Source: Oehlia diaphana (Eukaryota; Glomeromycota; Glomeromycetes; Glomerales; Glomeraceae). Taken from it: DNA of 55,605 nt. Every line of letters starts with the position of its first letter. Within the stretch, counting starts at the first letter, position 1. Location: the NCBI GenBank assembly GCA_003833135.1, contig QZLH01000174.1, forward strand, positions 22,067 to 77,671, read 5' to 3'. Made by a program: the position numbers and the translations under genes. The notes beneath the pieces are model-generated. The model saw nothing but the letters and a program-made list of their open reading frames with translations, ran no database searches and was not told the origin of the DNA. Shown one piece after another: positions 1 to 10,525 of the stretch.

Positions 1-60
1 ACTGTAAGATATATTTATGTAAAATTAAATAACACAATAATTTTTTTTTTTTATATTTAG

Positions 61-1189
61 ATTTATTTATTGTGGAAAAGTTGATTTAACGAAATTACAA
101 GGGCTAGATATTCTAAAACTTTTGATGGTAGCGAATGAAATTAACATTCCAACCCTAATCCACTATATTCAAGAATACTTGACTAAACATCAATACGAAT
201 TTTTACAACAAAATCCTATTGAAATTTTTGAAACAGTATATCAATATGAGACTTTTACTCAATTACGGAATTTTTGTCTCGAAAAGATTTGTGTGGAACC
301 AGACATATTATTTAAATCTGATAAATTTATTAGTCTAAAAGCGCCTTTATTAGAATTATTTTTAAAACGTGATGATTTGTTGATGGATGAAATCATTATA
401 TGGGAAAGTTTAATTAAATGGTGTTTGGCCCAACATACTAATATTTCACAAGATCCTACACAATGGAATAAAGAAGAAATCATAATTATGGAAAGAGCTA
501 TTCATAGATTTATTCCATTAATAAGATTTTACTATATTTCTTCGAAAGATTTTGTTACTAAAGTATATCCTTTTAGAAAAATAATGCCAAAAGATTTAAT
601 TAGTAATATACTCATATTTCGTATGGCTCCAGATGAGAAAATAAACGTAGATATACATGTACAACCTCCTAGACAATTAACAAATAACATCGATTCCATT
701 ATAATTAATCAAAAACATGTTGCAATTTTTGCAAATTGGATTGATAGAAAACTATGTAAATTCAAACTTTTATATAGAGCTAGCAGAGATGGGAATACAA
801 ATACCGCATTTCATGAAAAATGTGATAATAAGGGAGCTACTATTGTTATAGTAAAAATTAAAAATTCGGAACAAATAGTTGGAGGATATAATCCACTTAA
901 TTGGGATTTAAGTCACGAATTTAAATTAACTTATGATAGCTTCTTATTTTCATTTACGGATAGAAATAATTTTCACAGCGCGAAAGTAGGTTATAGTTAT
1001 GGTGATGCACGCTCTATAGGTTGTCGTAAATATCATGGTCCAATGTTTGGTTATAGTGATCGTGGAAAGGATTTTAATTTTTATGGGGATACTTGGTATA
1101 GCGATGTGAATCATTGTTATCCTAATGTAGGTATACCAAAAAAATTTGAAGCAGATGATTATGAAGTTTTTCAAGTTATTAAAAATTAG
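61..1189 (+). CDS. BTB-BACK-TLDc protein, 3' exon (5' exon outside window)
   Basis: This is the second exon of a two-exon gene; the first exon, encoding the BTB fold, lies left of the window. An acceptor TATATTTAG ends at 60 and the exon opens with one base completing an Arg codon, then FIYCGK, exactly as in the complete paralogs here. It encodes 375 residues: a BACK-type helical region (roughly the first 150), then a TLDc domain with the family landmarks FHEKCDNKGAT and GGYNPLNW, ending EVFQVIKN before TAG. BTB-BACK proteins are typically Cul3 ubiquitin-ligase adaptors. TLDc domains are linked to oxidative-stress resistance and V-ATPase binding. The substrate here is unknown. The exon is intact, unlike its near-identical inverted copy at 47827-49230. 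A TTG/ATG at 122-127 is internal, not the real start. Confidence 0.88.
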
Positions 1190-1740
1190 TGTAATTATTG
1201 TAATTATAATCTCGATATGTGCTTATAATGACAAATAATAACGAATTATCTTTAACGTTCGTATTATAGCGATGATGATACCCATTCATAGGTTGCTATG
1301 AAGTAATAGCTATGTTGTATTTGGTGATGGTGCTGATGTTCACACAGTTTAAAGCGGACGAAAGAAGGAAATTTAAAATCAAAACTGTGGAATTATAGCG
1401 ATGATGATACCCATTCTATAGGTTGTTATTGAAGTAATAGTTATGTTGTGTTTGGTGATGGTGCTGATGTTCACACAGTTTCATAGCGGACAAAGGAAGG
1501 AAATTTAAAAAATCAAAACCTGTGGAGGCTCAATGTCCTGTAGTCGCCGAAGACGATCACAAAGACTAATATTTGATTCAACAAACATTAATCAAATTAA
1601 TCTTATGTCCACGTGGGTTGGCATAGAATGTAGATATACCAGCAAGGTTTAAAGCAAGTTGTTAAAAATTAGTGTAATTATTACAATTATAGTTTAGATG
1701 AACTGTTCAGTATATAAAATTAATCAATAAAAATATAGAT
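1190..1740 (+). repeat. Decayed tandem copies of the TLDc 3' end
   Basis: Downstream of the stop the sequence repeats itself. Units starting AGCGATGATGATACCCATTC occur at about 1267 and 1397, each running through a GGTGATGGTGCTGATGTTCACACAG segment. Read in the TLDc frame, the second gives SDDDTHSIGCY, a match to the YGDARSIGC region of the upstream exon, followed by stop codons. A final piece near 1618-1672 resembles the last TLDc codons down to a second AAAAATTAG. These are non-functional duplications of the gene tail. Related units occur inverted at 47.1-47.8 kb. Confidence 0.75.
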
Positions 1741-1759
1741 ATATAACAATTTCACAATA

Positions 1760-1902
1760 GAATTCTAACTATCACCGGGGGTGATGATCACCGGTGACTG
1801 AAATTATGATGATCGACCAGCATTAAAAAAATATAGTGCCGGTAAAAATTGATAATTCTGGCCAACGGTAATGATCACCCCCGGTGATTTGAAGTTAAAA
1901 TC
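1760..1902. mobile_element. MITE with 9-bp target duplication (Mutator-like)
   Basis: A 143-bp non-coding element. The left end GAATTCTAACTATCACCGGG matches the reverse complement of the right end, GATTTTAACTTCAAATCACC, with a small indel, and both continue into GGGGGTGAT. The 9-bp direct repeat TTCACAATA flanks it exactly (1751-1759 and 1903-1911). A 9-11 bp TSD is typical of Mutator-like elements. No transposase is present, so it would need one in trans. Confidence 0.72.
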
Positions 1903-2818
1903 TTCACAATAATTTATTTATTATATAATACTAGTTGTAACCCGTTGCTTTGCAACAGGAGCAGTATTTTTAATTCTGATTAGAATTATATGATCAGTAA
2001 ACAAATTTCTTTTTTTGAAATATTTGTGAAATTAAAACCACCTATTTTTTGCGAGAGCAAAATTTTCTTTTTAAGAAGTTTGAGTCATGTCACATGATAA
2101 AGTGCTAGTTCTGCAATATTTTTAATTCTGACCAGAATTATGTGATTAGTGCAAAAATTTCCTGAAATTCCTATTTTTATAAAAAGTAAAATTTTTTTTT
2201 TTAGAAGTTTATATAATGTCATGTGATAAAGTGCCAATGGGTGGAAGTAATGTTACATAATTCAAATTTATTTATACAGGTAATCTAAACATAACAGTTA
2301 TTTTTTATTATATAGATTACAAGATTTTATTTAAATTAAATAATTTTTTTTAAAAAAACAAGCATATTATATACATGAATTTATTGTTCAGTATTATTAT
2401 AAAAATAATTATAAATATCAACCTGATTTAAATTTAATTTACTTATACAACCTTTTTATACTGGTTAAAATTGAGGCAAATATAGCATAAGCTTGAATTT
2501 TATTAATTAATACTGTAAGATATATAGTAGAGAACATCAGGTGTTTTTAAAGAATCATATAATAAGGTGTAAAACTAAAAAATACAAAGAACAAATAATC
2601 TTCCAAAAAATATATAAAAAAAGCTAAGATTATTAATCCAACCTCTCTATATAATAACTACAGCTACCCTTCAAGTAATATTTCATATAAGGTAAAGTTG
2701 ACTATACTATACGTAAATCAGTAAAAGTACATCTTCTATTAATTCAATTAAAGCATACTTTCAGAGTAATATTAGCACTATCAGAAAAGAATAAAATTCA
2801 ATTTCCTCTATTTAACTA

Positions 2819-3219
2819 TACAGTTGCCACTAGTTATAATGAATCTATATATACCAAAAACTTATTATATTGAACCAAAATTTCCAAACTGAATTTTCTA
2901 TAATTAATTACACTAGTTATACTGAATTGCCATAATAAAATGCTTTATACTGTATACTAAACCTGCCCAGATATATAAATTATATACTATTTTTTCTTTT
3001 TTATAATGAACAGATATGTGACTTTGTATTAACTCAGGCTAAATTTATAGCGTCAGCTAAAATTATTAGAAAATTACTATTAAATGAAATTATAATTCTG
3101 GTCAGCACTATAAATTTGGCCAAAATTAGTAGGAGTTCAGTATATTATATAATGAATTCACTTTATACTGAACTAAATACTCTAAAACAGAAGGTTCATT
3201 ATATCCAATGGTGACTGTA
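2819..3219. mobile_element. 401-bp MITE with TA target duplication
   Basis: The ends are imperfect inverted repeats of about 25 bp: TACAGTTGCCACTAGTTATA at left, and TACAGTCACCATTGGATATA as the reverse complement of the right end, both followed by ATGAA. TA dinucleotides flank it at 2817-2818 and 3220-3221, as expected for Tc1/mariner-type elements. No coding capacity. The element at 5391-6167 shares the CAGTT...TATAATGAAC end and belongs to the same family. Confidence 0.72.
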
Positions 3220-3239
3220 TATCATAGATAATAAATCTA

Positions 3240-3326
3240 CCGTATTTTATTGAAATTAAGTACCTTCATTTTGCAAGAGTTTTGGGCGAAAAGTTTGGGG
3301 TGATGCTTATTTTTGATAAAATACGG
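3240..3326. mobile_element. 87-bp MITE, CCGTATTTT family
   Basis: Perfect 11-bp terminal inverted repeats CCGTATTTTAT / ATAAAATACGG, flanked by TA at 3238-3239 and 3327-3328. It is a very short non-autonomous element of the same end type as 4576-4706, and it lies about 20 bp from the end of the 2819-3219 element. Confidence 0.6.
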
Positions 3327-4575
3327 TACTTCATGCAAGTCTCTAAAAACTTTTTAATATCATACAGTTCAACCAATAGGAGAACTTTAATATTATACAA
3401 TCTCTAATAATGAAACATCTACTTTGTTATAAACATTTTCTAAATGGAGGATACTCATTTCATTTTGAACAACCTATTAATTTAAATAAGTCAATCTAAT
3501 GATAGTTCAATATATAATCTTTTTAATTGGCATATTACAAAAACTGCATTCTTCTTATCAACTGAGCAATGATTGATTTCAAAATGTAACATCAAGTTAC
3601 TATAATAATCAAATTTTCCAGTATCTCACATATTCCAAAAAAAAATAAGCTATATAGTAAATATAAAGATAATCACATGATAAAAATAATTAATTGAAGA
3701 AAGATAAATTGATTTACAAGTTATTTATAGTATAATTATTTATAGTATAGTTATTATTTATAATATAATTATTTATAGTATAGTTAGTTATAATATATTT
3801 ATATTTATATTTGTATTTTTAGTTATTTAATCATAAATAATTTATTTAGAATAAGAAATTAGATCAAAGAAACTTATTAGATCAAAGAAATTAGATTAAA
3901 GAAATTTAAGAAAAAGATTATCAAAAGAAAAGATTAGTTTCTTTTATAAAAAATATTTTAGGGTACTTTAATTTTAGAATAGTTTAATAAAATATAAAAC
4001 AATATATAAGGCTAAGTTTTAAACTTAGTTTTAAAAGCAAATGAGGAGTAGCTCAATAAAAATAAATGTTATTTGTTAAAAGTTATTTTGAATATACTCA
4101 TGATTTACCTGAAATTTAATTAATGTTTAATTTATTAAAAAAAAAATTATGAAATAGATTTTATAGTCTAGGTTTATTCGTAAGAAGAACTATTGAAGTT
4201 TAAAAATTAAAATTAAACATAAAAGTCTAAACCAAGCAAGGATAAATTAATGTTTTGTTAAGATTATTTTAGAAATAAAAGATATCTTATTTACCTACAG
4301 ATGCAAAAATTACCTTCTTGATCCTCCTTGTATTACTTTCTTGATTTGATCAAAATATGCATGATTATGTATGACAAAAATATTCTTTTTTTGACCTGCA
4401 AAAAAATATTAACATATTATTATTTTTCTTATTTCTATAATTTTCATTATATACACAAAGAGATTAATATTTAATGTCAAAAATAATAAATAATTTATGA
4501 CAAAATAATTTTTTTTTATTTTAATATTTAGTTTTATATAAGTTGTAGTTTAGTATTTATTACCTAATTAATATA

Positions 4576-4706
4576 CCGTATTTTGCAGTAAGCACCTCTG
4601 AAAATAAGCATCCCTGACTAGAATTATGGTGATTTTGGCCAAAATTATGAGGATCTTGGCCAGCATTAAGTGCAAAAAAGGGGTGCTTATATACCGCAAA
4701 ATATGG
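4576..4706. mobile_element. 131-bp MITE, CCGTATTTT family
   Basis: Starts CCGTATTTTGCAGTAAGCACC and ends with the inverse GGGTGCTTATATACCGCAAAATATGG, with a small indel between the arms. It is flanked by TA (4574-4575 and 4707-4708). The interior carries AGAATTATGGTGATTTTGGCC-type motifs shared with other elements in this region. Non-coding; mobilisation would be in trans. Confidence 0.65.
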
Positions 4707-5390
4707 TACTTCTTTTAAATGTAATGGCTATTTTTTGTAAATAAAATAAAATAATTTTAATTTTATCAATATTGTAAAAATAAAAAAAGTATTAAAAGAA
4801 CACTATTTTGTCAAAAATAAAATATTTCTTTTTGTTTATCATATATCACATTTTAGGTTAAGAAAGGAACATTTGTATTATACATAATTATGCTGTTTTG
4901 ACCAGATCAAGAAAGTAATATGAGAAAGATCAAGAAGTTAATTTTTGTCCTACAGATAGTAGATATAGGTGATATTAGTAATTACAACTGAAATTCTAGG
5001 ACAAAACTGTTATTTAAAGTCAAACTTATGTTAATCTTTTAATAAGAAATCTAATAATACTTTTAAAGATTCATAAAAAACTTAATAAATAGAATTTTTA
5101 AAATTAACAGAATTTTTATTATTAATATTTTTAGTTTATAAAATTAGCAAATATTCTAATAACTGTTTAATAACTAATATTATTTTACTGATAATTATTT
5201 TGATTATGTATAACAATTATATGATGTACTTTCATTATAAACAGCTTTTGTAAAAAAGCATAATTTATATATTAAGTTAAATGTTTTGCAATTATTTTGA
5301 AATTATCATACACAAATATCAAGATACATTTCATATAGTAGTATGATCTCTGAATATGATGATTAAAATCTCATCGTAATAATTGATGTA

Positions 5391-6167
5391 ATATTTACTA
5401 CAGTTAACTCTGGTTATAATGAACCAGTTTGTACTAAAACTTCATTATACCGAATCATAATTTTCAGAACTGGTTTTTTATAAATGATTTCACTGGATAT
5501 AACGAACTTTAATAATAAAATACTATATAATGCATCCAAATTGAGCTTAACCAGCCCTATCAGTAATGGCAAATAACTAGGTCATTTACCTATTTTGAGA
5601 TGACCTCAAATAACCTTCGAATGACCTGGTCATTTGGGTCATTTGTTATTTGAGTCATTTAAATTAATGAGTTATAATTTGGGCTAAGTTAATGATGTTG
5701 GCCAGAATTATGAACTTATAATATCACGTGAAAATTTTATCCATGAAATAGTGTAATTGTATAAATATTTCTGGCCAGAATTATGATGTAATTTTTAAAT
5801 GACTATATTTGTCATTTAAAGTTGAAATGACCCAAATAACACATGACTAGTTATTTGAGTCATTTGAGGTCATTTGGATCACTGGCCAATACTGGCCCCT
5901 ATATTACTATATAATAACTTTATATTTTCTATAATGAAAGGTCATAGTAGTCCAGATCAATTTTATAGTGCTGGCCAGAATGACTAGTAATTTTTTTGAA
6001 AATTTACGTTAAAAGAAATTATAATTTTAACCAGTATTACAAATTTGGCCTAAATTACCTATAAAGAAAACTAGTTTGATATATTATATAATGAATTTAC
6101 TATATACTGAACTAAACCTTCTGAAACGATTAGTTCATTATATTCAGAGTTAACTATATATTTACTA
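5391..6167. mobile_element. About 760-bp TIR element with a nested repeat-rich insert
   Basis: The left end CAGTTAACTCTGGTTATAAT (from 5401) pairs with the right end, whose reverse complement is AGTTAACTCTGAATATAATG (to about 6156). The 10-bp direct repeat ATATTTACTA flanks it (5391-5400, 6158-6167). Inside, about 5551-5900 is rich in GTCATTT / AAATGAC and AAATAAC blocks in both orientations, bounded by CCAGCCCTATCAGTAATGG and its approximate inverse near TACTGGCCCC. That part is probably a second element inserted into the first. No ORF of substance. Confidence 0.6.
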
Positions 6168-6312
6168 GTATCAAAATGGTCAAAGTATATATAGTTGTGC
6201 TTATGTTACTTAGAGGAATTATTCTCAAAGTATATGAAACAGTTATTTTTATATGATGTCTTTATATTTAGAGGCTATGTAGTAGCTAGATTGAAAGGCA
6301 AATTGCTTAATA

Positions 6313-6543
6313 GGATCCAGAAATATATATATAGGGGTCAGGTGATGAAAATATTTTTTTACTATAAGCTGTACGTATTTTTTCAGGGCTAGAATTATGA
6401 TAATGTCAGCCAGTTACTATAATAGGAAATAAAATTCTGACTTGCATTATCAAAATTATCTAAAAAAGGAAAGATTTTTATGATTTTTTTAGTTCAAAAT
6501 ACATAAACTCGAACCTGACCCTTTTATATATATTTCTGGATCC
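6313..6543. mobile_element. 231-bp MITE with 10-bp target duplication (Mutator-like)
   Basis: About 30-bp terminal inverted repeats, beginning GGATCCAGAAATATATATA and running to GGGTCAGG on the inner side, with one small mismatch patch. The 10-bp direct repeat TTGCTTAATA flanks the element precisely (6303-6312 and 6544-6553). A short open frame over its left end (from about 6195) is incidental. TSD length points to a Mutator-like transposase acting in trans. Confidence 0.78.
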
Positions 6544-6850
6544 TTGCTTAATATTATATTAGAATCTTTTACAAGAGATAAAGAAGCTAATTTTCTTATG
6601 AAATTATTTGAATTTCCATTATATTGGCCACATTATTGTAACTCAAACAGAGGATGAGATAAATGATCTACATGATGTAAAATTTAAATTATAAATAAGA
6701 GGATCAGCATAATGTGTACATACTGAAACTGGCTTATAATCAATTGGTGAAAAATGAATTTGCTTAAATTAAATTATTTTATTAAAATATTAGCTGATTA
6801 TGATTAAATAATATAATAATATTATTTAGTTATAAATTAGGTTATTAATT

Positions 6851-8235
6851 TTATGCTTCAATAGAATGAGTAAAAGTTGATAATTGATTACTATTGGTAA
6901 CTCTTGTTACATCAAGAGAATTTTGACCTTTATGATGTACCAATTCACTTAATAATATAACAATCAAAACTGTTAAGATAATTAAATTTGTACTTATATT
7001 AGCAATAAAAGCTTGAATTTTTGATAACAATAAAGTAGACCAAATTTGATCATGCCAAAATGCTAATATAAAACTTGATAATGACCAAAAAGCAAATGTC
7101 ATTAATGCAGAATGATTAAATATTTTCATCTTTCTTATATGATATTTAAATCTTAAATTTCTTAAATCAATTTCACTTCTTTCACCACCTCTTGTTAAAA
7201 CATAAATTTTATGTATATTTCTTTCTTCTCTTCCATCTTCATCTCTAATTATTTCAGTAACATGAGTTTCTTGACATTCTTCAACAATCCCACCTTGTCC
7301 TTGAACCAATTCAAAACTTTGCATTGTCAAATTTATTAATAATCTTCCATATATACCATATCCTATTACCAAGATTATACATGAAATTCCGTAAGCAATT
7401 AATCTTGTTGAAGTGAATACATTTAATAAAAATCTATTATCATTCATTCTAAAATATCCTGCTAATATAGCTGACCCAGATGCTATTATAATTAACGTAA
7501 TTGATATTGTCCAATATAATATTCTTATTAAATATAAAGTTGGTACGCATAATGTCATATTAGTTGTTGAAGGCTGATTATCAGAATAAGATGGTTGAAA
7601 AAATGCCATACGAGGTAATGTACGAAATACTCCCGCTAGATAAGTTATTACAGAAAGTTGAGCTGTTATCCATTGTGCATCTGATATCATTTCTCGATAT
7701 ATATAATATGTTGGAAGAACATCAATTATGAACGTTACGCTGCATACAATTCTCGCTATAATAAAATTTAGAATTTATTCACATGATCTTAATCTAATTA
7801 TTTAAATAAATAATGTTTCTTACCTATACCGCCTAGCATGGAAAATCCCAAAAACCCTTCTAATGGTGCTATTATTCCATTCGATAAAAGATTTAATTCT
7901 CGATGTGCTATTAGCCTCATAATTAAGATTCCCTATAAATTAAGATAAATTAACTACCTTTTCTAATTTTAATCATTGATTATGCAGTATAAAAAACAGT
8001 ACTTACGCCAGCCAAGAGTGTAAAAATTGTTGCAGTTACTAGATTAACGTAATATGTTACTATGAAATATTGTGATTCATAACATTCGCTTATAAAGATT
8101 GCCCATCTAATGAATAAATGAAGAATTTTTTATTAAATATGAAATTAAAGCGTGTGAACTTATCAGTGATCAATATTTTACTTACTGACAATACATCTTA
8201 CCGTTAATTAAATTTATAGGTTGAGACCGATTCAT
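6851..8235 (-). CDS. Seven-segment membrane protein, GPCR-like topology, unknown function
   Basis: Four exons on the minus strand: 8235-8186, 8106-8007, 7932-7824 and 7755-6851. All borders are GT-AG, phases are consistent, and the total is 1164 nt, 387 residues. The start ATG (8233-8235) precedes MNRSQPINL; the upstream exons extend a 279-residue terminal open frame. Hydrophobic segments lie at about residues 30-56, 72-98, 113-133, 160-188, 200-228, 300-320 and 343-363. A hydrophilic, charged loop of about 70 residues (rich in E, D, R and K) lies between segments five and six. That layout resembles fungal G-protein-coupled receptors, but I see no family-defining motif, so a non-receptor membrane protein is equally possible. 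No recognised neighbour hints at a ligand. Confidence 0.82.
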
Positions 8236-10272
8236 ATTATATACCTTTTTTTTTCCTAGAATTAATAATTATTTTTTTTATTTTATTTTATTTTGTGTTA
8301 CTTATATATATATATCATTTTTTTTTTATAGTAGCGTAGTTGACATTCATAAAGAAATGTAGAATATCAAATATAAAGAATATATAAATTGAAAACTTTT
8401 GGAGCCTATTTATGCGTATTAAATAAATATCTTTTGTGTAAAGTGTGTTATGTAAAGTGTGACGGGAAGTTTTTATTCGGTTTTTCGCTGATTATTTATA
8501 TTAGAATGGGGTCCTTAATTTAAATTTTTTCGACCAAACCAAAAAAGAATATTATAAATTAATCCTATTTGTTTTGTTATCATTTATGTTGTGTAATTGA
8601 TATTTATATGGGTGTGAAACCCACAAGCTTAATTTGTGTAACGAAGTTTAAAATATAATTAAGAAATCTAAAACAGATGAGATTTTTTATTGTCAAAATC
8701 ATTCCATTTTCGTTTAATTGTTATCTTGCAGTAACATCAGCATTATTTTCTAAATATTTTTATTTTTAGTTTTTGACAATAATAATAATTACAAAATCAC
8801 CGCATGTATTAACTTTTTACCAAATAAATAAATAAACCAATTAAATTATATTGATGATCCTCTTAATGCTAATCATTAAAATATCAAACAAAAAATAAAT
8901 TATAATTGTATATTTCATTGGTAAAAAATAAATTTATCGCAACAGATTTAACCGAGATCCTAATATTTACATAACAGATATTCGAAAATGATTGTCTTTT
9001 TACGTATAATTGGCTATCTATTTCGAAGTAAGTTTTCTCCCGAAATATTATAAAGTCATTTCCTTGTATTTTTTTTTTATTTTTATGCTTCAATCGAGAT
9101 TCTCAATTTTCATATTACAATTTATGTTTAATGGATCACCAGGCAAAATTTTTCCGAAATAAGTATGTTGATATTTTCCGGCAAATCCGTCAATTTTCCA
9201 TATTACATTTAAAAATTTTGACCAAATGACGTGCAACAATTTTACTTAAAATCATGTGATGTAATATCCGACAATCCTACAAATACTATGTAGATCTAAT
9301 GTAACGTCACCAAAGTCGTCAGCAGTGGCAAAAATTAGTTTTAACCAATCATATTCTAAATATTATTTATTATTTAAAAAATTATTTATGACGAATAATT
9401 ATATGCTGTAACATCATTATAACATCATGCTTTATATCCGATGTTTACAGTAACAATGTCGTAATAAAGTATGGAATGAAAAAAATTTTCTATTTTGAAA
9501 AAAAGATTTTTCCTTATAGAATAAATTTGTTAATATGATGAAACTTTAAAGATATTATTAATAAATACTCGCAGAATAATCTAATTAAATTTGTTTCAGA
9601 TTTCAAAATGGTAAATAATTAAATGTCTCCTAATATGGTTTTATTTAGTCGATCCCTGGATCCATTGCGTTGTTCATCCGAAATATCTTAAATATTATTC
9701 GTTTATAAATGAAATTTTAAGAAATGATATATAGACAAAGAAATATTAATATAATTTGAATTCAAATTCTCATTCTAGTGTAGTGTTTCGAGTGATATCA
9801 CAATTCCACATTTGGTACATCATGTCAAACATTTGTAAAGAAAACCAGAATAAAGTTAACTAACCATTATTGAAAGAAAAAATTGAAATGTCGGTATTAA
9901 GCGTATAAATTTTATTAAAATTATTGTAATTCTCTCCTAAAAAGAGGTAAAAAGATATTTCACCAATAAAAATTTCGAATTTTGTATCGATTTTACATAT
10001 GAAAAATGCAAGATAAAACCTCTTTGTTTTTAAATTAAGCAAGGACCGACCTTTGCTGAAGATTGTTGAATTAAGTGGAGGTTACAAAAGTTTCGGAAAA
10101 AGCAGATAAAAATTCTAGAAAAACAATGAAAATAATTTCCAGTACCTAAACTAAAACTTATGTCTTCACTTACTTATTAGGAAAAAATATGCGAATATCG
10201 GCCGAATAAGTACATCAAAAAATCCGAATAGGGTTTGAATTGTATCCCATAATGCATTTTAACTATAATTTT

Positions 10273-10308
<36 letters not shown>

Positions 10309-10525
10309 GATATATATACGCCTCCTGGTAAATTTGGAAAAAAAATAAAATAAAATAAAATAAATTTATTGAATTTCTCCTTCCTTTTTTTTTTCTTCTT
10401 GACGTTAGATACGTCCCTTTATTTATTTATAGGGTTAAATATACCTACCTATATATAATTATACATAATTCGCCCCGGAAGGTGATAATATATATATATA
10501 TATATACACATTCTTTTTAATAAAA
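8236..10525. other. Intergenic, no gene seen
   Basis: About 2.3 kb of AT-rich sequence. Two short minus-strand open frames (8884-9093 and 9860-10042) have low-complexity composition and no recognisable feature, and I regard them as chance. An uninterrupted A-run of about 30 bases lies at 10276-10304, and an (AT)n tract at about 10488-10505 sits just upstream of the next gene. Confidence 0.6.

Larger units (their letters stand above)
1903..6850. other. Gene-poor, TIR-element-rich stretch
   Basis: About 4.9 kb with no gene I can support. It holds a short hairpin GTTGC-TTT-GCAAC at 1944-1956 and an imperfect direct duplication of about 150 bp (1961-2112 and 2113-2235). It also holds the TIR elements listed separately at 2819-3219, 3240-3326, 4576-4706, 5391-6167 and 6313-6543. 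A motif of the form GGCCAGAATTATG recurs inside several elements (for example near 5700, 5772 and 6385). The sequence between the elements (3327-4575, 4707-5390, 6554-6850) is plain AT-rich DNA. Confidence 0.6.

Noticed and set aside
6195..6392. 65-codon plus-strand frame
   Set aside because: It overlaps the left TIR and TSD of the 6313-6543 element; composition is that of the repeat and no protein features are seen.
8884..10042. Two short minus-strand frames (9093-8884 and 10042-9860)
   Set aside because: Phe/Ile/Lys/Asn-rich translations expected by chance in AT-rich DNA; no splice partners, signals or motifs.
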